From NCBI RefSeq assembly GCF_000614545.1, contig NZ_BAKW01000009.1, positions 48,649 through 112,648 on the forward strand: DNA of 64,000 nt, given 5' to 3'. Positions 37,200-48,733 of this stretch are shown in pieces. The DNA comes from Asaia platycodi JCM 25414 (lineage in GTDB: Bacteria > Pseudomonadota > Alphaproteobacteria > Acetobacterales > Acetobacteraceae). Made by a program: the position numbers and the translations under genes. How positions within the stretch are numbered: the first letter of the stretch is position 1; each line of letters begins with the position of its first letter. The notes beneath the pieces were generated by a model, which searched no databases, was not told where the DNA came from, and saw only the letters and a program-made list of their open reading frames with translations.

Positions 37200-38330
37200 T
37201 CACCTCGTAAGTAGAATGCGCGCCACTTCAGTCGAGACAGCCCGTCTTAACGACACGAGGCTAACCCCGCCATTGGGATGAACGCGGTTCGTGAGAATTA
37301 GCACGAAGCTTCCGCTTTCGGGTGCGATCCAGAGCGATGGCCCGGTAAAGCCCGTATGGCCGAACGACCCCAAAGGAAAGCCTGCGCCACGCAGCGATGA
37401 ATAATGTGTGTCGATATCCCAACCCAGCCCGCGCAGATCATGCATCCCAGCGGGCTGCTGCGGTGTTGTCATCATCATAACGCCCGCTCTGGACAGGGGA
37501 AACGGGCTAGCCTGCCCCGATCTACGCGCAATGAGGGCCGTAACATAGCGTACGAGATCGTCTTCACGGGCGAAAAGACCAGCATGACCAGCGACCCCGC
37601 CCATCCGTCTCGCCGTCGGGTCGTGGACGACCCCGCGCAGCATCGTCCCATCCGGCTGATACTGCGTCGGCGCGATCATCATTTGTTGCGCCGGGTCAGG
37701 CAGGAAGTCGCTATGGGTCATGGAAAGCGGCGCGAGAACGTAGCGCCCCGCCTGATTGTCCAGATTGTTGCCACTGGCGATCTCGACGATCATGCCGAGC
37801 ACGATGAAATTGATGTCGCTGTAGATAAACTTTGAGCCCGGTCGCGCAATAAGCGGGGAAGCGCAGGCAAGCCGAAGGGCCTCCTCCCGACCGTGCCATG
37901 GCTCTGAAAGGGGAAGGTCGGGCGGTAATCCTGTATAGTGGGTCAGCAGGAGACGAAGGGTGATGTCACCTTTACCGTTCGCAGCGAAATCGGGAAGCAG
38001 CGCGCTGACAGGCGTATCGAGAGCGAGTTGGCCCGCCTCTATCAATTGCATAAGGCAGAGCGCGGTGATGAGTGGCTTGGTGAGCGACGCCATGTCGAAC
38101 ACGGTGTCGAGCGACAGTTTTTCCTTTTCTGGTGCGAGGGCGCGGTGACCGGTGACCGAGCGATGCACCACGATGTTGCGATGCCCGATGACGAGAATAG
38201 CCCCCGGTATCTGACCGTCCTCCACCGCCTGCGCCACCATCCGATCAACGCTGGCGAAGGGCGACGCGGCACAGCCGCTCATGGGCAGGACACTGGCGCC
38301 CACACCCAACGCAAAATGTCGTCGCTTCAT
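37200..38330 (-). CDS. Beta-lactamase-fold serine hydrolase, lipoprotein
   Basis: A 376-residue protein of the class C beta-lactamase / esterase family. The leader MKRRHFALGVGASVLPMSGC ends in a lipobox with Cys20. The active site is Ser-x-x-Lys in ASLTKPL (about residues 82-85), then YSD in place of the YxN motif, and HTG (GHTGFTG) in place of KTG. It is probably a periplasmic peptidoglycan or small-ester hydrolase rather than an antibiotic resistance enzyme. The gene reads intact and is monocistronic. Confidence 0.8.
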   Translation of the reverse strand: MKRRHFALGVGASVLPMSGCAASPFASVDRMVAQAVEDGQIPGAILVIGHRNIVVHRSVTGHRALAPEKEKLSLDTVFDMASLTKPLITALCLMQLIEAGQLALDTPVSALLPDFAANGKGDITLRLLLTHYTGLPPDLPLSEPWHGREEALRLACASPLIARPGSKFIYSDINFIVLGMIVEIASGNNLDNQAGRYVLAPLSMTHSDFLPDPAQQMMIAPTQYQPDGTMLRGVVHDPTARRMGGVAGHAGLFAREDDLVRYVTALIARRSGQASPFPLSRAGVMMMTTPQQPAGMHDLRGLGWDIDTHYSSLRGAGFPLGSFGHTGFTGPSLWIAPESGSFVLILTNRVHPNGGVSLVSLRRAVSTEVARILLTR

Positions 38331-38653
38331 GGTTGGGCCCCCTCTTGAACGCCTCTTCTTTCGGCGTCTGACTCATTGCCGATCGGTGAACGATATCAGA
38401 TCGGTTTATTCACAATATGGGTACGAAACGACATCGGCCGATCTGTGTCGCCGAAACCACAACCAGCCACACTTTGTAGGATAGAAGCCATAAACTGAAA
38501 AATAGCATTAGAGAAAAAACGTTCGAAAACAGTCTGTTGTTTATGTTGTCATATATCTGTCACATGAGAGTCATCAAAGCTTCGCAGGCAGTGACGAGAG
38601 GCAATCAGTAAGGGAAGCTCATACCCACCGCAGCATCGGAAGATGATACTGAC
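38331..38653. promoter_or_regulatory. Porin promoter region with a Pho-box-like site
   Basis: TTGTCAT-ATAT-CTGTCAC at 38546-38563 consists of two 7-base direct repeats 11 bases apart, each six of seven matches to the PhoB half-site CTGTCAT. It lies about 90 bases upstream of the porin ATG. An AT-rich stretch (38490-38560) could hold the promoter. PhoB control of the porin is a prediction. Confidence 0.5.
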
Positions 38654-40409
38654 ATGACCTCATTCCCCCGTGCCTGTCGCTTGCTGCTGGCATCGGTCTC
38701 GCTGGCGTCGCTCGCCATGGCGACCCCGGTGCACGCCGCTAGCCTCGATCAGATGAGTCTGATGGAGAAGCAGATCAAGGCCATGCAGTCGCAGCTTGCT
38801 GACATGAAGCGCGAGCATCAGCGCGAGATGAAGCGCATTCATGATCAGTTGGCCCAGCAACGCCAGTCTGAAGAGAATGACCCCTACGGCACCCGCAACG
38901 GCTATCGTGGCGCCCCGGCTCATGGTTCGGGCAACGCGGCCGCAGGTGCTGGCTTCGCCACAGCCTCCGCACCGGGGCCGAACAGCAATGTGCTTCTGCC
39001 GCCCGTCAATGCGGCCACGCCTTATGGCCAGCTGACCGGCACCCCGACCGGTCGCGTGACCGATCTCTACGGCCCGCTCCATCGTGGTCAGATCCAGATC
39101 GGTGGCGTGCGCATCACCCTGGGTGGCTATGTCGAAGCCGCCACGATGTTCAGGTCGCGCAACAACGTTTCTGACATCTCCTCGAATTTCGGTTCCATTC
39201 CGTTCGCGAACAGCCCGAACTATCATATCAACGAGTTCCATGAATCAGCGCGACAGAGCCGACTGGCTGCGCTCGTCGAAGGCGATATCACCAAGAACCT
39301 CCGTGCCCAGGCCTATATCGAGACCGATTTTCAGGCTCGGGTTCATCATCTAATTCCCGCCAGTCGAATTCCTATGTGCTTCGTGAACGCGTTTTCTATG
39401 GTCAGCTGATCGACGATGCTGACGAGCTGACCCTTCTGGGTGGGCAGAACTGGTCGCTTCTGACCATGTTCAACCACGGCATGCGTGCCCGTGACGAACA
39501 GGTGCCGCTCTCGATCGATGCCCAGTACATCCCGGGTTTCAACTGGACGCGTAACACCCAGATCCGCCTGGTAAAGGGCTTCGATCACGGGCGTTACAAT
39601 GTTGGCGTCTCCGTCGAAAACCCGCAGCAGGTCATCGCGGTCGGCTCAGGCGGTCAGTACCTGCCTGCCGGTGCGACTTCGGGCACGTACCAGAATGCTG
39701 GTGTGAACGTGAACAACCCGTCCACCAATTATTCGACCGATATTGCTCCGGACATCATTGGCAAGCTTGCAGCCGATCCGGGTTGGGGTCACTACGAGCT
39801 GACCGGACTGCTGCGCTTTGCGCATAGCCGCGTATCCTACACAGGCACAGGCCAGAGCAGCACCAAGGTTGCTGGTGGCGGTGGTGGCGGACTTATTCTG
39901 CCAGTCGAGAAGTCGCACAAGATCTTCTTCCAGGCATCGGGGCTCGTCGGTACGGGTATCGGCCGTTACGGCACTTCGAATATTCCTGATGTCACGATCG
40001 ATCAGAAGGGGCAGGTCAAGCCCATGCCTGCGGCGAACGTGCTCGTCGGGCTTTATGGTAACGCCACCAAGCGCTTCAGCTCTACGCCTATGGCGGTGTG
40101 GAAATGCTGCGTTCGCGTTCCTATTTCGACGTTGGCGGCAAGCATTACGGTTATGGCAACCCGCTTTACAGCGTTGGTGGCTGCGATATCGAAGGCGGTG
40201 CTTCCAGCGCGTGTCAGACCAGCATCAATCGTGTGGTTCAGGGCACGGCTGGTTTCTGGTGGACCTATCTGCACGGCGACTACGGCACGCTGCGCGTCGG
40301 CGCCCAATACTCCTACACCTATGTTTCCTCGTTCAGCGGCGTGGGGGGAACCCCGCACACCAACGACAATATGGTGTTCCTGTCGCTGCGTTACCTGCCG
40401 TTCCAGTAA
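38654..40409 (+). CDS. Outer-membrane porin with N-terminal coiled coil (frameshifted twice)
   Basis: After a signal peptide (cleavage after PVHA) comes a coiled coil of about 45 residues (MEKQIKAMQSQLADMKREH...), a feature of trimeric porins including phosphate porins OprO/OprP and DcaP-like porins. The barrel follows and ends in an aromatic residue (SLRYLPFQ). The frame breaks near 39350 and 40080; each is restored by one or two bases. Joined length is about 585 residues. A GGAAGA ribosome site precedes the ATG. The Pho-box-like site suggests phosphate or polyphosphate uptake, but this is inference. Confidence 0.75.
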
Positions 40410-40435
40410 GATCGGCTTCGTCTGAAAGAGAAAAG

Positions 40436-40466
40436 GGCCAGAGGTTTACGCCTCTGGCCTTTTTTT
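40436..40466 (+). terminator. Intrinsic terminator after the porin
   Basis: A nine-base stem GGCCAGAGG / CCTCTGGCC with a six-base loop is followed by a run of about eight T. It terminates the porin transcript and separates it from the convergent TonB receptor gene. Confidence 0.85.
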
Positions 40467-40485
40467 ATGCATGGGAGCGTAAGCG

Positions 40486-43084
40486 TCAGAAATTGGCGTT
40501 CACACGTCCGAAATAATAACCGCCATTCATCGGCACCTGAGCCGAAGCGCTGTCATAGATCCCGACACCATAGTTTGCGAGATTGGCAGGTACCTTGCGA
40601 GGCCGGATATTGAAGATGTTGTTCGCGCCCACAGCGACATGCCAGTGCTCGCCGAAGCGATAACCGACTTCAAGATCGGTCAGCCAGCGCGGCGTGTTCT
40701 TGAATTGGGCAAAGCAGGTATTCGAACCGCGCAGCGCTCGACCGTTCAGAGGGCAAATTGCGCTCGCCGGGGTCCAGTCCTGATAGGTCAACATGCCCAC
40801 CGTCTCGCCATAGCGGGTCTGGCGCAGATTAACGTCCCAATTGCCGATCGTATAATAGGCGTTCAGCACGATCTTGCTGCGCGGTGACTCGCTGGTGAGA
40901 TAGGAAATGGTCTGCGCGTTCAGAAGCGGGTTACCGGTCGCCGAAAGCCCGTTATGCGTCAGACGCGTCCGGTTGATGTTCAGCCCCATCGAAAGCAGAA
41001 GATTGCCGAAGCGATGCAAGCGCAGACGGTAATCTGCCTTGATATCTATGCCCTGAGTGCGCGTACTGGCACCATTGGAGAAGTAATAAGCCGAAAATCC
41101 CGTGGGGTTGGATAACGTCGCCCCACCGGGGAGCGTATAGCCCATTTGCTCGATGGCCGTGATGGCCTGAGCGCCGACTACCGAGCCGCCCTGCACGATA
41201 CGGTCTCTCAGATTGATCTGATAGACATCGGCTTCGACATGAAAATTCGGCAGCGGCTCAAGCACGACGCCGCCACTGGCGCTTGTCGACCGCTCGGGTT
41301 TGAGCGCGCTTGCACCGAGCGTTTTAGCGGCTTCCGACGCGACGGGTAACAGTCCGGACGCGAGGTCGGGCCAACGCTGAGTGCGCTGTAGTGCTGCTCG
41401 GCCAGGGTCGGGGCGCGAAAACCGTTGCTGATGGTGGCGCGCACGGCGATGCGCCTGGTGAAGTCGTAACGTGCCGAGACTTTGCCGTTTTCGGTATTGC
41501 CTGAGTCGGTGTAATGTTCGAACCGCCCTGCGAGATCGACATCGAGCTTCGGCAGGGGGTGGAAATCGTCATCGATATAAGCCGCCCAGATATTACGGCT
41601 CCAGCTTCCTGCATTTTGCGGGGCAGCACCCGCATAGCCCTGTGTGCCGCCAGCCTCATAGGCAGGGGCTTCGCCAGCGACGATATCGTACATCTCGAGC
41701 CGATGCTGACCGCCGAAGGCAAGTGTCATGGGGACAGCATCAGCAATCCTGAAGTTGCGGCGAATATCGAGATTATTGGTCCACATCGCGTTGCGATAGG
41801 TCTGCGCGCGCGCGCTGGTCGGCGAATAGCCGCAGCCCTGCGACGAGAAATAGGCCTTGCTCCGATCTGTGGTCTGGCACGACGCGCCCAGCATGCCGGT
41901 ATTGGCCGTATTCTTGGTGATGATGTCTTCCTCATCGGCACCATAAAGCGTGCTAAGGTCCCAGTCGAAACCGAAAAGATGGCTGCCTTTGACGCCAAGA
42001 TTGGCCTGATAATCGTTTTCTTCGATCGTCTCGATAGGAGAGAAGCCCAACGGATAGAGAGAAGGGGCGATACTCGGCACGCGATAGTTCTGGATGGCTT
42101 CGGCGTGACGATGGCCGTAGGTGATCAGACCATAAAAATCGATGGTCTCGGTTACTTTCTTGCCAAAATCGATCCCCAGATTCTCGCGGGTTTCTTCTGG
42201 CGTGCTTGTGATTTTGTTCGAGTTGTACGGCACCTTGATGGCGCCAGGGAGGATGCCGTAATAACCGCTCAGATTGGCGCCGGGCGGCGCGTAGGGTAGC
42301 AGGCGGTGGTCTTCGGTATTCGTGAAGAATGATCCGTGTGATAGATCTGACCGCTCAGGTGCAAATAGCCGTCGCGACCGAGCTTCATGCCGCCATCGGC
42401 GTTGAGCTGATAGTTCCAGCCGCTACCCGCATAGGCATTGGCGCCCGTCTGGGCGCTCATATTCAGACCATGATCCTGCTTTTTGGTGATAACATTCACG
42501 ACGCCAGCGATAGCGTCGGAGCCATACATCGCCGCAGCACCGTCTTCCAGTACCTCGATATGGTCGATGGCGTTGGCCGGTATCATGTTGAGATCGACCG
42601 GAGTTGAGCCGAATTGCGGCCCCGGGTTTTGTACTACGTTGCCGGTCACATGGCGTCTTTTACCGTCTACGAGAACCAGCACCTGGTTGGGGTTCAGGCC
42701 GCGCATGCGGATTGACGCCGTAAGCGCCCCTGTATCGCTGCCACGAGTCTGGATATTGATGGCCGGATAGACGCGGGTGAGGGCGTCGGTCAGATTAAGC
42801 TGGCCAGACCGTGCGAGTTCGGCGGCTGAAATGACCGTCACGGGGCTCGTGCTGTCTCGCGCTTTGCGATTGACGGCATGGGTGCCAGTCACGATGACCG
42901 ACTCTTCGCCAGAGATTACCTTGGCGCGATGGGCCGCTTTTCGCGGCGCTTTCTGCACAGGTGTGACGCGTGATTTGCTTGCGCTGCCGTGCGTGGAGAG
43001 AGTTTCGGCGCGCGCATCGGGCATGCAGGCCATGGCGCTCAGAACGCCAAGCGAGGCGGTAAGCAGGGAGGCACGTCGTCTCAT
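40486..43084 (-). CDS. TonB-dependent outer-membrane receptor (frameshifted twice)
   Basis: About 866 residues when joined. The first frame has a signal peptide (AMACMPDARA), EESVIVTGTHAV as a TonB-box-like segment, and the plug: LTDALTRVYPAI, IRMRGLNPNQVLVLVDGKRR and a MYGSDAIAGVVNVITKK segment. The frame breaks near 42270 and again near 41270. The barrel ends in YYFGRVNANF. The ATG at 43084 has an AAGGGG ribosome site. The plug resembles the Oar/siderophore-like receptors with VDGKRRH; substrate unknown. The breaks are probably errors. Confidence 0.8.
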
Positions 43085-43374
43085 TGAAACCCCTTGAAAA
43101 TCTTTTCCGGAACGATCTGATATCGAAACGATATAGTAACGGATATGCTTCTTGGGCCGGGGTCTGACCCGCGGCGACAGAAAGCGGAGTTGTGGCTGGA
43201 TATGGATGCTGCACAAATGCACCCTGTGGGCCGAGCGGGGACCGCCTTTGTCACCTCCGCTTTCGACCGTTGCACTACGGAAACGATAAAATAAGATTTA
43301 CGCGATTAGAAGCACTGATTTGATTTGGCAATATTCTGTCATATTTGCCCGGCCAGGCTTCGCGCGGCTGTCGT

Positions 43375-45750
43375 TCAGAAACCGGAAGAAAGCGACACCA
43401 CGCCGGCAAAACCGCCGCCAACAAAATAGGTTGGCGCCTTGCCCGCAATTGTGGTACCGAAGACACCCTGCGTCGCGTTGCGATTGAGCGAGACGCCGTT
43501 AACCCCTGAGAGATAGCCGGAACGACCGAGATTGATCAGGTTGAGCTGGATCTGCGGCGTTTTGAGTCTGGTGGTTTTCTGAAGGCGATAGCCGAGCGAA
43601 AGATTGGCCGTTGCGAAACCGGGTATGCGCTCATCATTCATGAAGGTCGCGTAGGTGGGACCGACATAGTGACCATCGAACAGGCCGAAAAACCGACCGT
43701 TATCATAAGAGAGGCCGAGCGAGCCCGAGAGCGTCGGCGTGCGCACAGGCCGCTTGCCCTTCGTTGGCAGATAATCGGCGCCTGACTGGATGTTATTATC
43801 GATCGTCGCGTGGATATATTGTCCCGAAAGATAGGGGCTGAACCCGTGCCAGGGGCGCAGGCCAAGCTCGAATTGCGCGCCGCGTGCCGTTTGCCCGCCA
43901 CCATTGATCGACTCACTGGTCATGACACCGTTCAGGACAGTCGTGGTGGCGACCTGACGATTGGTGAAATTGTAGTTGAAGAGCGTCAGAGAGAGCGTAA
44001 CCATTCCCTGATGCCGGAAACCGAGCTCCTCGCCGATGGAGTATTCTGGTTTGGTGTCCGATGAGGCAATGCGCGTTTGTCGGCCGGTGGAGATGCTGAA
44101 GCGGTCCTGATAGCTGGAAATGCCGGAAGGCGCGCGAAATCCCGTGGTGCCGTTGATATAGATCTGATCATGAGGCGTCAGTTTATAGGACGCGGAAAAC
44201 TGGGGCAGGGGAGAGGCATAGCTGGCCCCGTTGCGGAACCGCGCCCCAGGCAGAAGATTGGTCACCGAGCGAGAGACCAGCACCATACGCAGCCCCGCGG
44301 AGAGGGTGAGTTTCCGGTCCAGAAGATGGAGCCGGTCGGTCACGGAGATCGCATTGATCTGTTGTAGAAGTCGTGCGTCATACGAGGACAGCGGTGTTCC
44401 GGCTGCGGTAAGTATGGGGAAGGCGCCCCACTGGTTAGAAACGCCACCTTGCGTATCAGGAAGCACATAACGCGACAGGCTGGAGAAATCGTAATAGGAA
44501 TACCAGTAGCCGAGAGAGAGGCGGTTCGCCCCGGTCTCAAAATGCAGCGCGCTGTTCAAGCCGGGATGAGACTGGTGATAAGTGTCGTCGCGACCGAGGC
44601 AAAGCTGTTGCCGAGGCCTGCGGGAACCTGCAACGCGCCCGCCGGTCTGTTGCCGTTATAGCTACCGGTGCGGCTCAAAATCGTACCGTAGCTGTCATAG
44701 CCCCAGACATAAATAAAGTAGGGTGTGAGATCGAGGGTCAGATGACGATCGAGATGGAGTGAGACCGGGGCTGAGAGAAAACTCTGCGCGCGGGCGTTCT
44801 CCTGATATTTATAATAGCTGCTGTCGCCCGGCACATACTCACTGGCATAATTGGCGTTTGTGCCGAGGCGCTGCCATTGAGCGAGCGTCGGGGGAAGCAG
44901 GTAGTAGCCCCGGTCGCGATTGAACGAGAAAATCAGCGAGGCCGAGCTCTTCTGACCCCATTCTTTGAACAGACGCATATCCGTGTGAAAGCGTCGCGAA
45001 GTGCCCGCTCCGCGCCACTGATCGGCACCGCGATAAGAAAACGAGGCGAAGCCCTTCATCCCTGTATTGCCAACGCCCGCTCTCCAGGCGCAGAAACTCG
45101 CGATTGAGATTGTACGACCCCCAGGATCCGCCTATGAAGCCGCCTCGTTCATCCGATGGTTTGCGCATCCTGACCGACATCTCGCCTCCCACCGCATTAT
45201 AGAGCGGTGACGCTGTCTCCGCAGCGCCCTGCGCCAGCGTGATCGAGGCGATGTTTTCGTTATCTGCGGTTGCCGAGGCGTAGGGCACCAGAAAAAGCGG
45301 TGGGGCTGCGGGGACGTTTTCAAACAGATAGCCGATTTCGGTCTGGTCGAGGCCACGTACTGATAGTCCCTGCTGCTCGTCATTCGTACCGAGCGGATCG
45401 TTTCCCGAATAGATTACGCCGGGCAGATCCGCGATCATGGCGACCGGCGAAAGGGTCGGCGATTGTCTGGCAATGAAATCGCGATTTACGCCACTTTGCG
45501 ATCGTGGTGCTGACTGGCTCGGCATAAGTCCCCCGCCGATGGATCTGCCGGTCGTGCCGTCGGCATTGGCACGATGGCGATGCACTGTCACGACCTCGCG
45601 CCTTGTTGGCGCAGCGCGAGTTGTGACCGGCGTTTTCTCCTTGTTCTCGATGCGACTGGTTTCGGCACGGCTGTCGGCGCGAGCGCAGTCGGGCTCGGTG
45701 CATAGGACACAGAGGAGCGGAGAAGCGAAGAGGAGAGCGTATTTCGACAA
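43375..45750 (-). CDS. TonB-dependent outer-membrane receptor near the iron module (frameshifted twice)
   Basis: Frames join near 45070 and 44560 into about 790 residues. The plug has SGVNRDFIARQSPTLSPVAMIADLPGV and LSVRGLDQTEIGYLFENVP. The barrel ends GGGFAGVVSLSSGF. It is a paralogue of the receptor at 17961-20462. The start is a TTG followed by SKYALLFAS, because no ATG in frame lies upstream before a stop; a broken start region is possible. It is divergent from an OprB-type porin with a Fur-box-like site between them, so it may be iron regulated. Confidence 0.78.
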
Positions 45751-46083
45751 ACCAAAAAGTCCGGATCAGCAGGGCAGACTGAGCAGGGATAGGGAGTCTG
45801 TCATTACGTGTAAATTGATACATTATAACAAATCTTGTAGCGGTCGCCGTCGCTCGTCCTACCCAATCTGCATTGGGAAATCTTAATTTCTATTGACGTA
45901 TTTCGAGTCGAATTTATGTAACCCTATCGGAAAGTTGGATACCAACAAACAAATCTCATAAAATAGTGGTATAAATACAGTATAGAACACATTTTCGTTT
46001 ATTAATCGTTATTAACATTTCGTGTCAAAAATTTGCTGGTAATAGTGAGAACGATTCTTACTATCATCAAATCAGAGCAAAAA
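45751..46083. promoter_or_regulatory. Divergent promoter region with a Fur-box-like palindrome
   Basis: AATAGTGAGAACGATTCTTACTATCA at 46041-46066 is an inverted repeat close to known Fur boxes (TGAGAA..TTCTTA core). It sits just upstream of the porin ATG (46084), and about 290 bases from the receptor start. The whole region is AT-rich (45890-46070). Fur control of the porin operon is likely; that of the receptor is less certain. Confidence 0.55.
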
Positions 46084-47571
46084 ATGAGTAATTTCCGACC
46101 ACGGGGACGCCTGAAGGCCCAGGCCCAAAGGACGAGGATGTTAGCCACCTGTCTCGGTTTGACTGCTTGTCTGTGCCGCTCTCGGCGCAAGCCGTTCCGC
46201 CTCCAGTCAATCTCGGCAATGCCGCGGGAGCGAGCGATGATGAATCCGCCGGCGTTTTCGGCTTTCTCTCCAATTGGCGCCGAACGTCTAATCTTCTGGG
46301 CAATATGTGGGGCCTTCGTTCCGAGCTCGGAAAATACGGCGCCGTCCTTGCCATTCAGGAAACTTCTGAAGTTTCGGTAACCCGACAGGCGGTAGTCATC
46401 GCGGGGCGGGTTATAATGGTCTGACCGTTGCCGTACTCCAGATCGATACGCAGCGTGCCGTCGGTTTGTATGGCGGCACGTTCAACGTCAGTATGGAGCA
46501 GATTCACGGACGCAATTTCAGCGCCGATAATCTGATGGCCCTGCAGACAGTGAGCGGCATCGAAGCCGACCGCTCAACACGCTTGTGGGAGTTGTGGTAC
46601 GATCAGAAATTCCTCGATCAGCAGAAGCTCGATATCAAGATCGGTCAGCAGAGTCTCGATCAGGAATATATGGTCAGCAGCAATGCTCTTGTCTTTGCCA
46701 ATACGATGTTCGGCTGGCCGATGGTGCCTTCTGCCGACATGCCCGGCGGCGGCCCGGCCTATCCGCTTTCTGCCCTCGGTGTGCGCGGCAAATACTGGCT
46801 GGCGACGCCGCTCTACCTGCTCGGGGGCGTCTATAGCGGCAGCCCTACGAAGAATCGCGACGGCGACCCGCAGATAACCAATCCTTCCGGCACAACCTTC
46901 CCGCTCAATCGGGGTGTTCTGGCTATAGCCGAGTTGCAATATGTCTACCCGGCGCTGGGCGCAATGGTCTCACCCGACGAGGTTCAGCCGCTTTCCCATG
47001 TCTATCGCATCGGTGGCTGGTACGATTCCGAGCCCTTTGCCGACCAGTTCTGGGATAATACGGGCGTGCCTCTGGCCTCGCCCGACAGCAATGGCACGGC
47101 CCGCACCCATCGTGCGCCTTCAGCTTCTATGCGGTGATGGATCAGATGATCTGGCGCAGTCATACCGACCCGAACCGGACGATCAGCATTTTCGGTCGCG
47201 CCATGGGGGCTCCGCAATCCGATCGCGTGCCGATCGATTTCAGCCTCAATTTTGGCCTGACGTTCAATGACCCGTTGCCTTATCGCACCGACGACGTGTT
47301 CGGTATTGGCATGGGCTATACCCACGTCAGTGGTGCGCTGGCAAATTACGATCGTGCTGTCAGACGCTATTCGGACGCTTATTCGCCTGCACAGGGTGGC
47401 GAGACCTATGTCGAGTTGACCTATCAGTACCAGTTCACAGGCTGGATGCAGTGGCAGCCCGACTTCCAATACATCTTCAACCCCGGTGGCGGCATTCCCA
47501 ACCCCTCCCATCCTGACCGACGCCTGCGCGATGAGCTCGTTTTCGGTTTCAGAACCAATATCGCTCTGTGA
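46084..47571 (+). CDS. OprB-type carbohydrate porin of an iron-regulated module (frameshifted three times)
   Basis: Joined frames give about 495 residues. Recognisable OprB features are NLLGNMWGLRSELGKYG, AIQETSEV, FGNPTGG, GLYGGTFNVSMEQIHGRNF and LRDELVFGFRTNIAL at the end. Breaks lie near 46170, 46375 and 47120. OprB porins pass sugars and small solutes through the outer membrane. It is the first gene of a run with a secreted propeller-like protein and an EfeB-type peroxidase, behind a Fur-box-like site, which suggests an iron-related duty. Confidence 0.75.
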
Positions 47572-47579
47572 GAGTATTC

Positions 47580-48733
47580 ATGTTTTCTAGATTTTCGATT
47601 GCCGCCTGCACCGCGCTCACGCTCGTGGCTGCGGCCCTCCCCGCAAAGGCCGATCCAAAGGGATTTCTCGAAACGCTGCATCGGCACACGACCCTGGCAT
47701 CGACCAGCCCCGGCAATGGCGATCTTAACCCTTACGCCGTGGTTATCGTGCCGCATGATATGGGTGTGCTGAAAAAGGATGAGGTTCTGGTCACGAACTT
47801 CAACAATATCAGCAATCTCCAAGGCACGGGCACGACGATCGTTGCCTACTCGCCTGTTTCAGGCAATGCGCGTCTCTTTGCCAATCTGCCGAGTAATCTT
47901 GCGGCCTGTCCGGGTGGGGTGGGGCTGACAACGGCCCTGACCATTCTGAAAAAGGGCTGGATCATCGTCGGCAGCGCCCCCAGTAAGGATGGTACCACCA
48001 CGACCAAGGGCGATGGGTGCCTCATCGTGCTCGACGCAAACGGCAAATATATCACCACCTGGAAAGGGCCATTCATCAACGCACCATGGGGCGATATTGC
48101 GAGTGTCGATCAGGGCGATAAGGCAACTCTGTTCATTTCCATGACAGGTTTCGATCTGCCGGGACCCAACGTGGTCGACCCGCAAACGCATTATCCGCCG
48201 ATCCTGCACAAGGCGACGGTGCTGCGTCTCGAACTCAGCATCCCGGATGGCAGCCCCCCCGTGCTCGACAAACAGACCGTCATTGCCAGCGGGTTTTCGG
48301 CGCGTGCCGACCGTGACAACTTCTTGTTCGGCCCTACGGGACTGGCTCTCGATGACGATGGCACGCTTTTCGTGACCGATGGCTACGACGACGAGGTGAC
48401 GGCCATCGATCACGCGCTGACACGTACGGAGCCGGTCACACGGCAGAATGATGCGGTTGGCAGGGTCATCACCAAGGGGGGGCTTCTGAACTGGCCTCTC
48501 GCATGATCTGGGTGCCGGGTCACCACCTGCTCGTCGCCAATGGTCGAAACGGTCAGGTGGTCGAGATCGATCCGGCTGCCGGGAAGCAGATCTATGCCCA
48601 ATGGATCGATGCGGATCAGGCACAGCAACCACCGGGAAACGGCGATCTGTTCGGTCTCGCCATGACCCCCGAAGGCAAGAGCTTCTATTATGTCGAAGAC
48701 GACATGAACACGTTGAATGTGAGTCAGCCATGA
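47580..48733 (+). CDS. Secreted beta-propeller-like protein (frameshifted)
   Basis: A signal peptide MFSRFSIAACTALTLVAAALPAKA is followed by repeated blade-like segments, for example DEVLVTNFNNI, GPTGLALDDDGTLFVTDGYDDEVTAID and LLVANGRNGQVVEID. They resemble NHL/SMP-30-type propellers. The frame breaks in a run of seven G at 48476-48482; eight G would restore it to SELASRMIWVPG. Joined length is about 384 residues. Its ATG lies nine bases after the porin stop and its own stop overlaps the peroxidase start (ATGA). Its ligand is unknown; genes of this kind often accompany EfeB. Confidence 0.65.
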
